Of a DNA stretch of 64,000 nt, positions 44,189-52,485 are shown in pieces. The stretch's first letter is position 1. Each line of letters starts with the position of its first letter. The stretch covers positions 1 to 64,000 of the forward strand of contig JAZQWV010000031.1 of the NCBI GenBank assembly GCA_045632525.1, read 5' to 3'. The stretch comes from Fimenecus sp045632525. Its GTDB lineage: Bacteria; Bacillota; Clostridia; Oscillospirales; Acutalibacteraceae. Made by a program: the position numbers and the translations under genes. The notes under the pieces are model-generated. The model did no database searches. It saw only the letters and a program-made list of their open reading frames with translations, and had not been told where the DNA came from.

Positions 44189-45316
44189 TTATTTTTTACT
44201 TTTTATAATTTTTCTTGCAGCAACAATTCCTGCAGTTGCAACAATTCCTGCAACTGCGCCTTTGATAAGTGGCATTGCTGCATCAAAGCTGTTTGGTGCA
44301 TAAGTGTATGCATTATAACGAATTTTCTTTTCCACCTTGAAATCTGGCAAATCTTTAATCTCGATTGTTGTTGTTTCAAAGTTTTTCACATCATCTTCTT
44401 GGAAATCGAAAATACGGACTCCCCTTTTATCTGCTGGGCCATAAACATTGAATCCACAACCTTGGGTATAACCCATTTTCATACCCTTGTATTCGCCCAT
44501 AAATGAGTTGTTATGGTCGTGACCAAAAAACATTGCAAACACATCGCCGTTCTCATTAAGAGCATCAAATTCGCCTGTATTCACTTCAGGTGTTGCAGGA
44601 GTTTCCCACACAAATGAATGGTCATTGATTACACAACATTCAGGGTTCAAGTCGAAGAATTTGCCAGCGTGGTCACGATAACCCGTTGCCACGCCTTTTT
44701 TCTTTGGAACTTCCATAAGCAGATTCCACATTTCAGGAACAGGAATATGCTGAAACATAATTGTTGGCACATAGTCTCCATACTTTTCTTTAAGTTCATC
44801 ACGAAGTCCTTTATACCATTCAATTTGACCAACTGACACAGGACTGCAACGACCATTAAGGCTCATTGAAAGACTATCAATCAAAAGCACATTGAGTTTT
44901 GGTGCTCCATCTTCACCCATAACGAGAAGATTATGGTTGCAATAACCGTCAATATTGTCATCTGCATTGAAAGCAAGGCAATTTTCGTGTTGTTTATAGA
45001 GTTCTAACTGTTGCTTTTTATTTGCTGCACATTGGTCATCGTGGTTACCAAATACAAATGTAAAAGGCACACCCATTTCGTCAAGTGGCTTTAAAAGATT
45101 ATCAATGGCAATCTTGGGATTTGCTTTTCTGTCACCAATATTAAAGGTAATACCGTAGCCTTTTAACTGGTCGCCACTGAACACAACCAAATCAGGTTTT
45201 GCCTTTTTCACAGCGCAACGAATGAAATTCACAGTATCAGGCGAAGTCCAGCTTGTGTCTTGTGTATCAGCAATCTGCATTATTCTAAATTTTCCGTTAT
45301 TGAATTTAAGTTCCAT
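44189..45316 (-). CDS. Metallophosphoesterase with C-terminal membrane anchor
   Basis: 375-aa calcineurin-like phosphoesterase. The metal-binding blocks are visible in order: IADTQD (Asp), VVFSGDQLKG, FGNHDD, FQHIPVPE and FFGHDHNN. A C-terminal hydrophobic stretch (MPLIKGAVAGIVATAGIVAARKI) ending in KIIKSKK suggests a tail anchor with the catalytic domain in the cytoplasm. Family members act on purple-acid-phosphatase-like or nucleotide substrates; the substrate here is unknown. The ATG at 45316 has AGGTGA upstream; the longer GTG start lies in that site. Confidence 0.88.
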   Translation of the reverse strand: MELKFNNGKFRIMQIADTQDTSWTSPDTVNFIRCAVKKAKPDLVVFSGDQLKGYGITFNIGDRKANPKIAIDNLLKPLDEMGVPFTFVFGNHDDQCAANKKQQLELYKQHENCLAFNADDNIDGYCNHNLLVMGEDGAPKLNVLLIDSLSMSLNGRCSPVSVGQIEWYKGLRDELKEKYGDYVPTIMFQHIPVPEMWNLLMEVPKKKGVATGYRDHAGKFFDLNPECCVINDHSFVWETPATPEVNTGEFDALNENGDVFAMFFGHDHNNSFMGEYKGMKMGYTQGCGFNVYGPADKRGVRIFDFQEDDVKNFETTTIEIKDLPDFKVEKKIRYNAYTYAPNSFDAAMPLIKGAVAGIVATAGIVAARKIIKSKK

Positions 45317-45344
45317 TTTCATCACCTAAAACATTATAACAAAA

Positions 45345-45372
45345 ACAACCACCTTATTCAAGGTGGTTGTTT
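45345..45372 (-). terminator. Terminator after pckG
   Basis: A perfect 12-bp stem (AACAACCACCTT/AAGGTGGTTGTT) with an ATTC loop; the left A-rich flank is the T tract for the minus strand. Confidence 0.92.
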
Positions 45373-45386
45373 CATTATAGTTTAAC

Positions 45387-47177
45387 TTATTTAAGGTTTG
45401 CTTTAAGTGTTTCAAGTTCTTCCTTGAGTGTTTCAGGAAGCTTGTCGCCGAATTTTGCATAGAATTCGCCAATGCCTTCTGCTTCTGCTGCCCAAAGGTC
45501 CTTATCAACGTCAAGAATGCTTTCAAGTGATTCAACTGAAACTTCACCTTCAAGGCCTTCAATGTTGATGTCCTTAGCGTATGGAAGATAACCGATTGCT
45601 GTTTCCTGAGCGTCAACTTCGTTTTCGCAACGCTTGATAATCCATTCAAGAACACGAAGGTTATCACCGAAACCTGGCCACATGAAGTTACCTTCGTCGT
45701 CTTTTCTGAACCAGTTAACATTGAAGATTTTTGGAGCTTTGTCAGCATCAAGAGTCTTACCAATGTCAATCCAGTGCTGCCAGTAGTCACCCATGTTGTA
45801 ACCGCAGAATGGAAGCATAGCCATTGGGTCACGACGAACAACACCTACTGCACCTGCTGCAGCTGCTGTTGTTTCAGAAGCCATGATTGAACCAACGAAT
45901 ACACCGTGATTCCAGTCTCTTGACTGATATACGAGTGGAGCAAGTTTTGCACGACGGCCACCGAATACGAAAGCAGAGATTGGAACACCTGCTGGGTTTT
46001 CGAATTCAGAGCTGATGCATGGGCAGTTAACAGCTGGAGCTGTGAAACGGCTGTTTGGATGAGCAAGGTTTTTGCCTTCTGCTTTCCATTCAACACCATT
46101 TGTTTCGATACCTGTCCATTCAACTGCATTTACAGGTGGGTTCTTGTCAAGACCTTCCCACCAAACTGTGTTATCGTCAAGGTTACGAGCAACGTTTGTG
46201 AAGATTGTACCCTTCTTTGTTGATGCAAGAGCATTTGGATTTGACTTAACATTTGTACCAGGTGCAACACCGAAGAAACCATTTTCTGGGTTGATAGCAT
46301 AAAGTCTGCCGTCAGCGCCTTTTCTAATCCAAGAAATATCGTCACCTACACACCATACTTTATATCCCTTTGCCTGATATCCTTCTGGTGGAATAAGCAT
46401 TGCAAGGTTTGTTTTACCACATGCTGATGGGAAAGCAGCACAGATGTACTTAACTTCGCCCTTTGGATTTTCGATACCAAGAATGAGCATGTGTTCAGCC
46501 TGCCAACCTTCGTTTTTACCCTGATATGAAGCAATACGAAGAGCAAAGCATTTTTTACCAAGAAGAACGTTTCCGCCGTAACCTGAGTTAACAGAGATAA
46601 TTGTGTTATCTTCAGGGAACTGGCAAATCCATCTCTTTTCAGCGTCGATGTCGCAACGGCAGTGGAGACCACGAACCCAGTCATTGCTTTCATCGCCGAA
46701 AGCGTCCATAACTGCTTTGCCAACACGAGTCATAATTACCATGTTAAGAACAACATAGATTGAGTCTGTAAGTTCGATACCAACTTTTGCAAGTGGTGAA
46801 CCAACAGGGCCCATTGAATAAGGGATAACATACATTGTTCTACCCTTGTAGCTGTCTTTTGCAATATCATAAAGCATAGCGTATGCTTTTTCTGGGTCCA
46901 TCCAGTGGTTTGTTGGACCTGCATCTTCTTCATTCTTTGAGCAGATAAGAGTTCTGTCTTCAACACGAGCAACGTCGTTAACTGCTGTCTTGTGATAGTA
47001 GCAGTCAGGAAGAAGTTCCTGATTGAGTTTTACAAGTTCGCCTGATGCACAAGCTTCTGCACGAAGAGCTTCGATTTGTTCTTCGCTACCGTCAATCCAA
47101 ACAATATTGTCAGGCTTAACGAGCTCAACTTGTTTGTCAATCCATTCAAGGATTGTCTTGTTCTTTGTAAGTGCCAT
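45387..47177 (-). CDS. pckG: Phosphoenolpyruvate carboxykinase (GTP)
   Basis: 596-aa GTP-dependent PEP carboxykinase interconverting oxaloacetate and PEP. The P-loop with the reactive cysteine, AAFPSACGKTNLAML, the nearby VGDDISWIRKG and the substrate-binding region SGYGGNVLLGKKCFALRIAS identify the GTP type rather than the ATP type of many Clostridia. In anaerobes the enzyme often runs in the CO2-fixing direction to make oxaloacetate, which would also supply the citrate synthase at 5.2 kb. It is monocistronic, with its own promoter and terminator. Confidence 0.97.
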   Translation of the reverse strand: MALTKNKTILEWIDKQVELVKPDNIVWIDGSEEQIEALRAEACASGELVKLNQELLPDCYYHKTAVNDVARVEDRTLICSKNEEDAGPTNHWMDPEKAYAMLYDIAKDSYKGRTMYVIPYSMGPVGSPLAKVGIELTDSIYVVLNMVIMTRVGKAVMDAFGDESNDWVRGLHCRCDIDAEKRWICQFPEDNTIISVNSGYGGNVLLGKKCFALRIASYQGKNEGWQAEHMLILGIENPKGEVKYICAAFPSACGKTNLAMLIPPEGYQAKGYKVWCVGDDISWIRKGADGRLYAINPENGFFGVAPGTNVKSNPNALASTKKGTIFTNVARNLDDNTVWWEGLDKNPPVNAVEWTGIETNGVEWKAEGKNLAHPNSRFTAPAVNCPCISSEFENPAGVPISAFVFGGRRAKLAPLVYQSRDWNHGVFVGSIMASETTAAAAGAVGVVRRDPMAMLPFCGYNMGDYWQHWIDIGKTLDADKAPKIFNVNWFRKDDEGNFMWPGFGDNLRVLEWIIKRCENEVDAQETAIGYLPYAKDINIEGLEGEVSVESLESILDVDKDLWAAEAEGIGEFYAKFGDKLPETLKEELETLKANLK

Positions 47178-47250
47178 AATTCCTTACTCCTTTATTAAAA
47201 TTTCTTTTCGAAAAAAATACCAAACTTCCCAATTTAATTTTGGTGTATTT

Positions 47251-47279
47251 ATTATATCTTAAACCGGAAAATTATTCAA
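47251..47279 (-). promoter_or_regulatory. Promoter of pckG
   Basis: On the minus strand TTGAAT (47279-47274) and TATAAT (47256-47251) are separated by 17 nt, about 75 nt upstream of the start codon. Confidence 0.72.
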
Positions 47280-47339
47280 TAGGTAAAATGTTAATAAATT
47301 GTCAATTTACCATATAGTTTTTATATATTTATACAGTTT

Positions 47340-48359
47340 TTATTCTTCATAAGCCGAAGAAATGTCTGCAGTAGCTTTTCCGTTAAGCGCCATTGTGGCT
47401 TTCTGACCTTTTAAGAATTCAAAGTAACCTTGTGAGCCAACCATTGCAGCGTTATCACCACAAAGAGATAAATCTGGCAAATAAAGTGTCCATCCCTTTT
47501 CTTTTGCGAGAGTTTCCATACGGCTACGAAGAACCGAGTTTGCAGAAACACCACCTGCTAAAACCAATGTTTTTTCATTATGCATTTCCATTGCTTTTTC
47601 TGTATTTTCGCAAAGACAATTTGCAACTGCATTGATAAACGAAGCTCCCACATCAGCAGGATTTACTTCTTCACCCTTTTGCTCTGCATTATGCACAAGA
47701 TTGATTACATTTGTTTTAAGTCCTGAAAAACTGAAATCCAAAGGACTGCCGTCAACTCTCGGTTTTGGGAATTTATATTTTGTATTATCCCCATCTTTTG
47801 AAATTTTATCCAAGTTTACACCACCGGGATATGGAAGACCCAATGTGCGAGCGGCTTTATCCATCGCCTCACCTGCTGCATCATCGCGAGTGCGACCTAC
47901 AACTTCAAAATCAGTATAATCATTTACTTTACAAAGCAATGTATTGCCACCTGACACCACAAGGCACATAAAAGGTGGTTTTAAATCTTTATGAGTGATG
48001 TAGTTTGCTGCGATATGTGAACGAAGATGATGCACAGGCACTAATGGTTTGCCACTTGCTAATGCTAACCCTTTTGCATAGTTAACACCAACGAGCAAAG
48101 CACCAATAAGACCGGGTGCATAAGTAACACCTATAGCATCAATATCGTCAAGTGTGCAGTCAGCATCTTTAAGTGCTTTTTCCACCACCCAAGAAATATT
48201 CTCGGTATGTAATCTTGATGCAATTTCAGGCACAACGCCACCAAATATCTTATGTTTTTCAATTTGAGTTGATACTACATTTGACAAAACAACTCTGCCG
48301 TCTTCAACCACGGCTGCTGCAGTTTCGTCACATGAGCTTTCAATTGCTAAAATCTTCAT
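47340..48359 (-). CDS. tsaD: tRNA t6A threonylcarbamoyltransferase subunit TsaD
   Basis: 339-aa ASKHA-fold protein that, with TsaB and TsaE, transfers the threonylcarbamoyl group to A37 of ANN-reading tRNAs. The N-terminal ILAIESSCDETAAAVV, the metal-binding HHLRSH and the VVSGGNTLL and LAGGVSANSVLR segments are diagnostic. The ATG at 48359 gives the family start MKILAIESS. It lies 2 nt after the phosphatase-RimI fusion gene, in the common rimI-tsaD arrangement. Confidence 0.96.
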   Translation of the reverse strand: MKILAIESSCDETAAAVVEDGRVVLSNVVSTQIEKHKIFGGVVPEIASRLHTENISWVVEKALKDADCTLDDIDAIGVTYAPGLIGALLVGVNYAKGLALASGKPLVPVHHLRSHIAANYITHKDLKPPFMCLVVSGGNTLLCKVNDYTDFEVVGRTRDDAAGEAMDKAARTLGLPYPGGVNLDKISKDGDNTKYKFPKPRVDGSPLDFSFSGLKTNVINLVHNAEQKGEEVNPADVGASFINAVANCLCENTEKAMEMHNEKTLVLAGGVSANSVLRSRMETLAKEKGWTLYLPDLSLCGDNAAMVGSQGYFEFLKGQKATMALNGKATADISSAYEE

Positions 48360-48361
48360 AA

Positions 48362-49225
48362 TCAATATTCCTTTAAATAAAGAGTATATATAAGTCCGTC
48401 TTCGGTCGGCTTTGAATAAAAGTTTTTACGCTCACCGATTTTCTTAAATCCACATTTTTCATAGAGTGCGATTGCATTTTTGTTGGATTTTCTAACCTCA
48501 AGAGTTACAAAAAGCGCATCTTCAAATTGGCTTTGTGTAATTAAGTGATTAACTAATCTCTTGCCATAACCTTTTCCACGAGCGTTAGAATTCACAGCTA
48601 CATTTGTGATATAAACTTCACCGCAAATATTGTTTGCACCAATGTATCCCTGCACCTTGCCTTGATTTTCGATTACAAAAAACCTTGCAGTTTCATTTGT
48701 GAGCTCATCTTTTAATGAATCTTCACTCCAAGGCTCTGCAAAACATTCTTTTTCAAGGTCGGCAATAAACGAAATATGCTCTTCACCCATCTGACAGATT
48801 GTTGCAATCTCATTGATTTTTTCAAGGATTTGTGGAAATGACTTTTCAATCTGTTTTGCACATTCTTCATATTTTTCAATGCTCTGACCATAGGGGTCGG
48901 GCACATTCAAGGTCATAATCTTTGACGAGTCGCAATATTTTGAAATTATAGCACTGTGACTTTCAGTCATACACACAAACAAGTCTGTTTCGACAATGTG
49001 TTGCGGATTGAGTTTCCGAGCTCGATGAAGAGAAATGTTTATTCCCCTATTCATCGCCGCAAGAGCAGAATTCACGCTGATTTCGTCCCCGGGGAATACA
49101 GAAACCCCAGCACTCTCAACTTCAATGTCTATTATGTTTTTGTCAGCAAGATATTTTTTGAAAAGTCCTTCTGCCAAGGGACTTCTGCAAGTGTTACCAC
49201 TGCATATAAACATTATTTTTTTCAT
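48362..49225 (-). CDS. Fusion: YwlE-like low-MW phosphatase + RimI acetyltransferase
   Basis: 287-aa single frame with two complete domains. Residues 1-140 are a low-molecular-weight phosphatase: the P-loop is C8-SGNTC-R14-S and the general acid is D110 in VPDPYG. T12 in the loop corresponds to Thr11 of Bacillus YwlE, the residue that favours phosphoarginine over phosphotyrosine. Residues about 147-287 are a GNAT acetyltransferase of the RimI type (ECFAEPWSEDSL; ITNVAVNSNARGKGYGKRLV; NAIALYEKCGF), which acetylates the N-terminus of ribosomal protein S18. Start ATG 49225 has AAGGAT upstream. Neighbours tsaD (2-nt gap) and polA (3-nt gap) are as for an ordinary rimI. Confidence 0.9.
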   Translation of the reverse strand: MKKIMFICSGNTCRSPLAEGLFKKYLADKNIIDIEVESAGVSVFPGDEISVNSALAAMNRGINISLHRARKLNPQHIVETDLFVCMTESHSAIISKYCDSSKIMTLNVPDPYGQSIEKYEECAKQIEKSFPQILEKINEIATICQMGEEHISFIADLEKECFAEPWSEDSLKDELTNETARFFVIENQGKVQGYIGANNICGEVYITNVAVNSNARGKGYGKRLVNHLITQSQFEDALFVTLEVRKSNKNAIALYEKCGFKKIGERKNFYSKPTEDGLIYTLYLKEY

Positions 49226-49228
49226 AGA

Positions 49229-51814
49229 TTAATCCTTAGCATCATACCAAGTGCGACCTATATTTACATCTGCACGAAGTCGCACTTTCATCTGGCAAGC
49301 ATTTTCCATTTCTTCTGATAAAATCTTTGCGGCTTTCTGTATTTCGTTTTCAGGTGCTTCAACAATCAATTCGTCATGAACTTGAAGAATAAGTTTTGCT
49401 TGCATATTCTCGGCTTTGAGTCTGTTATAAACTTTAACCATTGCGATTTTGATAATATCAGCTGCTGTGCCTTGAATTGGCATATTTCTTGCCACTCTTT
49501 CACCAAATGCACGAAGCATTCCGTTTGATGAAGAAAGTTCAGGAAGATATCTTCTTCTCTCCCAAAGAGTTGAAACATAGCCTTTTTCTTTTGCATTTGC
49601 CACAACCGTTTCCATATATTTATCAACGCCTGAATAAAGGCGAAGATAGCCTTTGATATATTCGTCGGCTTCTTTTCTTGTTACACCGATATCCTTTGCA
49701 AGAGAGAATGCGCCGATACCATAAACAATACCAAAATTAACAGCTTTCGCACGGCTACGCATCAAAGGTGTTACCATTTCAATTGGCATATTGAAAACTT
49801 GTGATGCTGTAACTGTGTGAATATCTGTTTCATCATTGAAGGCTTTGAGCATTTCTTCGTCGTCTGCAATATGTGCGAGCACACGAAGTTCAATCTGTGA
49901 ATAGTCGGCATCAGCTAAAAGGCAACCGTCTTTTGCAACGAAAAACTTTCTCATTTCGCGACCGATTTCTTTTCTCACAGGAATATTTTGAAGATTGGGT
50001 TCAGTTGATGAAATTCGACCTGTTCGGGTTTCTGTCTGAATAAACGAAGAATGAATTCTTCCGTCTTCACCAATTACTTTGAGAAGTCCTTCGCAATAAG
50101 TTGAATAGAGCTTTGAAAGAGTTCTGAACCAAAGAATTTTCTCGATTATTGGATTCTCGTTCTGCAAACTTTCAAGCACATCTGCATTTGTTGAATATCC
50201 ACTCTTGGTCTTTTTCTTTGCAGGAAGTCCCATTTTTTCAAAGAGAATTACACCCAACTGCTTTGGTGAGTTGATATTAAACTCTTCACCCGCTAAATCA
50301 TAGATTTCTTGCTGAATTGTTTTAAGCTCTACACTTATTTTCTGTGTAAATTCTGCAATGCCCTTACGGTCAACCATAAATCCTAAATGTTCCATAGAAG
50401 CCAAAACTTCTGCAAGTGGCATTTCAACATTATAGAGCAAATATTCTTGATTATTGCTTTCAATTTGTGTTTTAAGCACCAATGAAACAGATTTCATTAC
50501 TGCGCAATCTTGTGCAAGAATCAATTCACTATTTACCTTTGGAATTGGCGCTTTGTATTCTTCGCAAAGTCGCAACGGACTATATCCATTTGCTGACGGA
50601 TTGAGAATATACCCAGCCAAAGATGTGTCAAGAGCCATTCCTTTAATCTCAATTTTATTAAGGAATGCAAATCTGTATAAAAGTTTTGAATTGTCAGTGT
50701 ATTTTTTGATTTCTTTGTCTTCTAAAATAGCCTTTACAAAATCAAAATAGCCTAAATGCATTGGTTCAAGGTGATAAACAATGTTATCACACAAAAAACA
50801 GAATTCAGGATTATCTAAATCTTTATAATCAACTGTGAAATAAGCACACTTTTCTGCTTTAACTTTGTTTAAGAGGTCGTCTGTTGAAAAGTCTGCAGAA
50901 AAGCCTAATTCTTTGACCTTTTCGTCTTTCTTCTCAACCACAGTTGGTGCTGAAAATTCAAGTTTTTCAATAATTTTAAACATTTCAAGGTCAGCGAGCA
51001 TTGCTCTTGCCTTTTCTTCGTCTGCAGAAGATGGCACAAAATCAGAGAGTGCACAACCGATTGGCGCATCATCAATAATCTTGCCGAGAGTGTAGCTCAA
51101 AAATGCTTTTTCTTTATCTGCAACAAGTTTGTTTTTAAGATTTTCTTTGATTTCGAGAGTGTCGATATTATCATAAATATTTTGAATTGAGCCGAACTTC
51201 TGAATTAAATCTCCCGCTGTTTTCTGGCCAACGCCAGCAACACCAGGAATACAGTCAGATGTATCGCCTTGAAGTGCTTTTATGTCAATCATCTGTAACG
51301 GCTCAACGCCATATTCTTCTAAAAGTCTTTTTGGAGTATAAATTTCAGTTGTTGTTTTGCCCATTTTTGTATGTGGCAACAAAACAGTAACATTATCACG
51401 GATAAGTTGGAATGAGTCACGGTCACCTGTTGCGATAAAGCATTCGTCACCATCTTTACACAATCCTGCAACTGTGCCTAAAATATCGTCTGCTTCATAG
51501 CCTTCAAGTGTTACGATTTTATAACCCAATGTAGTTAAAAGTTCTTTGAGTACAGGTAACTGCTGTGCGAGTTCTGGTGGCATACCATGACGATTAGCCT
51601 TATATCCATCATACATTTTGTGACGGAATGTTGGCGCTTTAAGGTCAAAAGCAATAGCCACACCATCTGGATTCACTTCATCACGAAGTTTCATTAAAAT
51701 AGTCATAAAGCCATAAATACCATTGGTAAATCTGCCATCTTTGGTTGACAAAGCACGAATACCATAAAAGGCTCTGTTTAAAATACTGTTACCGTCTATT
51801 GCTAAAATCTTCAT
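49229..51814 (-). CDS. polA: DNA polymerase I
   Basis: 861-aa family A polymerase for gap filling and primer removal. The N-terminal 5' nuclease is intact (AIDGNSILNRAF, EGYEADDILG, TGDRDSFQL). The middle 3'-5' exonuclease-like domain lacks the DxE metal ligands (it reads FTVDYKD and then KKYTDNSK), so proofreading is probably absent, as in Bacillus. The polymerase motifs are present: RTGRISSTEPNLQNIP, DYSQIELRVLAH, RAKAVNFGIVYG and QVHDELIVE. It is transcribed leftward ahead of the fusion gene and tsaD. Confidence 0.97.
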   Translation of the reverse strand: MKILAIDGNSILNRAFYGIRALSTKDGRFTNGIYGFMTILMKLRDEVNPDGVAIAFDLKAPTFRHKMYDGYKANRHGMPPELAQQLPVLKELLTTLGYKIVTLEGYEADDILGTVAGLCKDGDECFIATGDRDSFQLIRDNVTVLLPHTKMGKTTTEIYTPKRLLEEYGVEPLQMIDIKALQGDTSDCIPGVAGVGQKTAGDLIQKFGSIQNIYDNIDTLEIKENLKNKLVADKEKAFLSYTLGKIIDDAPIGCALSDFVPSSADEEKARAMLADLEMFKIIEKLEFSAPTVVEKKDEKVKELGFSADFSTDDLLNKVKAEKCAYFTVDYKDLDNPEFCFLCDNIVYHLEPMHLGYFDFVKAILEDKEIKKYTDNSKLLYRFAFLNKIEIKGMALDTSLAGYILNPSANGYSPLRLCEEYKAPIPKVNSELILAQDCAVMKSVSLVLKTQIESNNQEYLLYNVEMPLAEVLASMEHLGFMVDRKGIAEFTQKISVELKTIQQEIYDLAGEEFNINSPKQLGVILFEKMGLPAKKKTKSGYSTNADVLESLQNENPIIEKILWFRTLSKLYSTYCEGLLKVIGEDGRIHSSFIQTETRTGRISSTEPNLQNIPVRKEIGREMRKFFVAKDGCLLADADYSQIELRVLAHIADDEEMLKAFNDETDIHTVTASQVFNMPIEMVTPLMRSRAKAVNFGIVYGIGAFSLAKDIGVTRKEADEYIKGYLRLYSGVDKYMETVVANAKEKGYVSTLWERRRYLPELSSSNGMLRAFGERVARNMPIQGTAADIIKIAMVKVYNRLKAENMQAKLILQVHDELIVEAPENEIQKAAKILSEEMENACQMKVRLRADVNIGRTWYDAKD

Positions 51815-51886
51815 AACGCAACTCCAAAATCATAGTTATAGATAGTATAACATATTTTAACAATAAATACCATATAAAATTTGCTA

Positions 51887-51915
51887 TTGACATTATTTGT
51901 TTGTGGTGTTAAAAT
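51887..51915 (+). promoter_or_regulatory. Promoter of the T-box/trpB transcript
   Basis: TTGACA (51887-51892) and TAAAAT (51910-51915) with exactly 17 nt between them, about 20-30 nt upstream of the T-box stem I sequence. Confidence 0.85.
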
Positions 51916-52052
51916 TTTTACAACTTAATAATTAACCAACAAACCGATGAGAAAGAGTAGTAATTGATTTTAACTTGTTCAAAGAGAGCCGTTGGTGGTG
52001 AGAATACGGCAATAAGAATTTCAATGAATGGACTTTTGAGGGCAATCCGAAA

Positions 52053-52326
52053 AAGGCGAATAAAGTCGAACACAATACGCCTAAAATGTTGACTTTAATC
52101 GAATTTTTACTTTTTCAAACTTGACTTGCGTCAGCAAGCCTACGTTTTCAAAAACAAAAATTCATCTTAATTTCAAACATTTTAGGTGCGAGCAGTTCTT
52201 GTTAAGCAGATTTTTGTATAGGCAAGGATAAAATCGCAACAATACTGTCGTATTGCAAGATTTTAGACGCAGAATAGGCGAAAATATGCTAACAAGAACC
52301 ATATCGTGTTCGGCGTTATTCGCCTT
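52053..52326. repeat. Inverted-repeat element inside the T-box leader
   Basis: 274-bp block bounded by inverted repeats: AAGGCGAATAAAGTCGAACAC... on the left and, on the opposite strand at the right end, AAGGCGAATAACGCCGAACAC..., matching at 23 of 27 positions. Inside are two further long hairpins: CGCCTAAAATGTT with AACATTTTAGGTGCG (about 52078-52195), and GTTCTTGTTA with TAACAAGAAC (about 52195-52299), which encloses GCAACAATAC-TGTC-GTATTGC. No coding frame is credible. It looks like a non-autonomous, MITE-like palindromic element that folds on itself in RNA. Confidence 0.8.
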
Positions 52327-52433
52327 AATAGGTGCGACGGAGGGCAACCGTTATAGTGCTATGTGTATAATAGTACACAGTGAGTGCGTATCTTTGATAC
52401 GAATTTGGGTGGTACCGCAGATTATTTTTCAGT

Positions 52434-52458
52434 CTGTCCCATTTTTTTGTGGGATGGA
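52434..52458 (+). terminator. T-box-controlled terminator
   Basis: TCTGTCCCA and TGGGATGGA pair around a T-rich loop, followed by ATTTTTTATTTTT, directly after the T-box sequence with which the left arm competes. Confidence 0.8.
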
Positions 52459-52485
52459 TTTTTTATTTTTTAAGGAGGAACAATT

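Larger units (their letters stand above)
51935..52475 (+). promoter_or_regulatory. Tryptophan-specific T-box riboswitch, interrupted
   Basis: T-box leader of trpB. Stem I landmarks are GATGAGAAAGAGTAG near 51947 and AGAGAGCCGTTGGTGGTGAG near 51986. The specifier loop reads GAATGGAC, giving the Trp codon TGG at 52029-52031. The T-box itself is AATTTGGGTGGTACCGCAG (52402-52420), followed by a terminator (52434-52458) and T runs. Uncharged tRNA-Trp should stabilise the antiterminator and allow trpB expression. The distance from specifier to T-box is about 370 nt, far above usual, because an inverted-repeat element (52053-52326) is inserted between them. Confidence 0.9.

Noticed and set aside
45326..45844. 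172-aa leftward reading frame overlapping pckG and the phosphoesterase boundary
   Set aside because: It lies in another frame of the well-supported pckG gene, has low-complexity composition and no family signature or ribosome site.
48362..49225. The phosphatase-RimI fusion as an assembly or frameshift artefact
   Set aside because: The frame is uninterrupted, both domains are complete, and a short natural linker joins them; no internal start with a ribosome site is evident at the junction.
49229..51814. Proofreading activity in DNA polymerase I
   Set aside because: The exonuclease-like domain lacks the acidic metal ligands, as is common in Firmicutes, so this is ordinary rather than novel.
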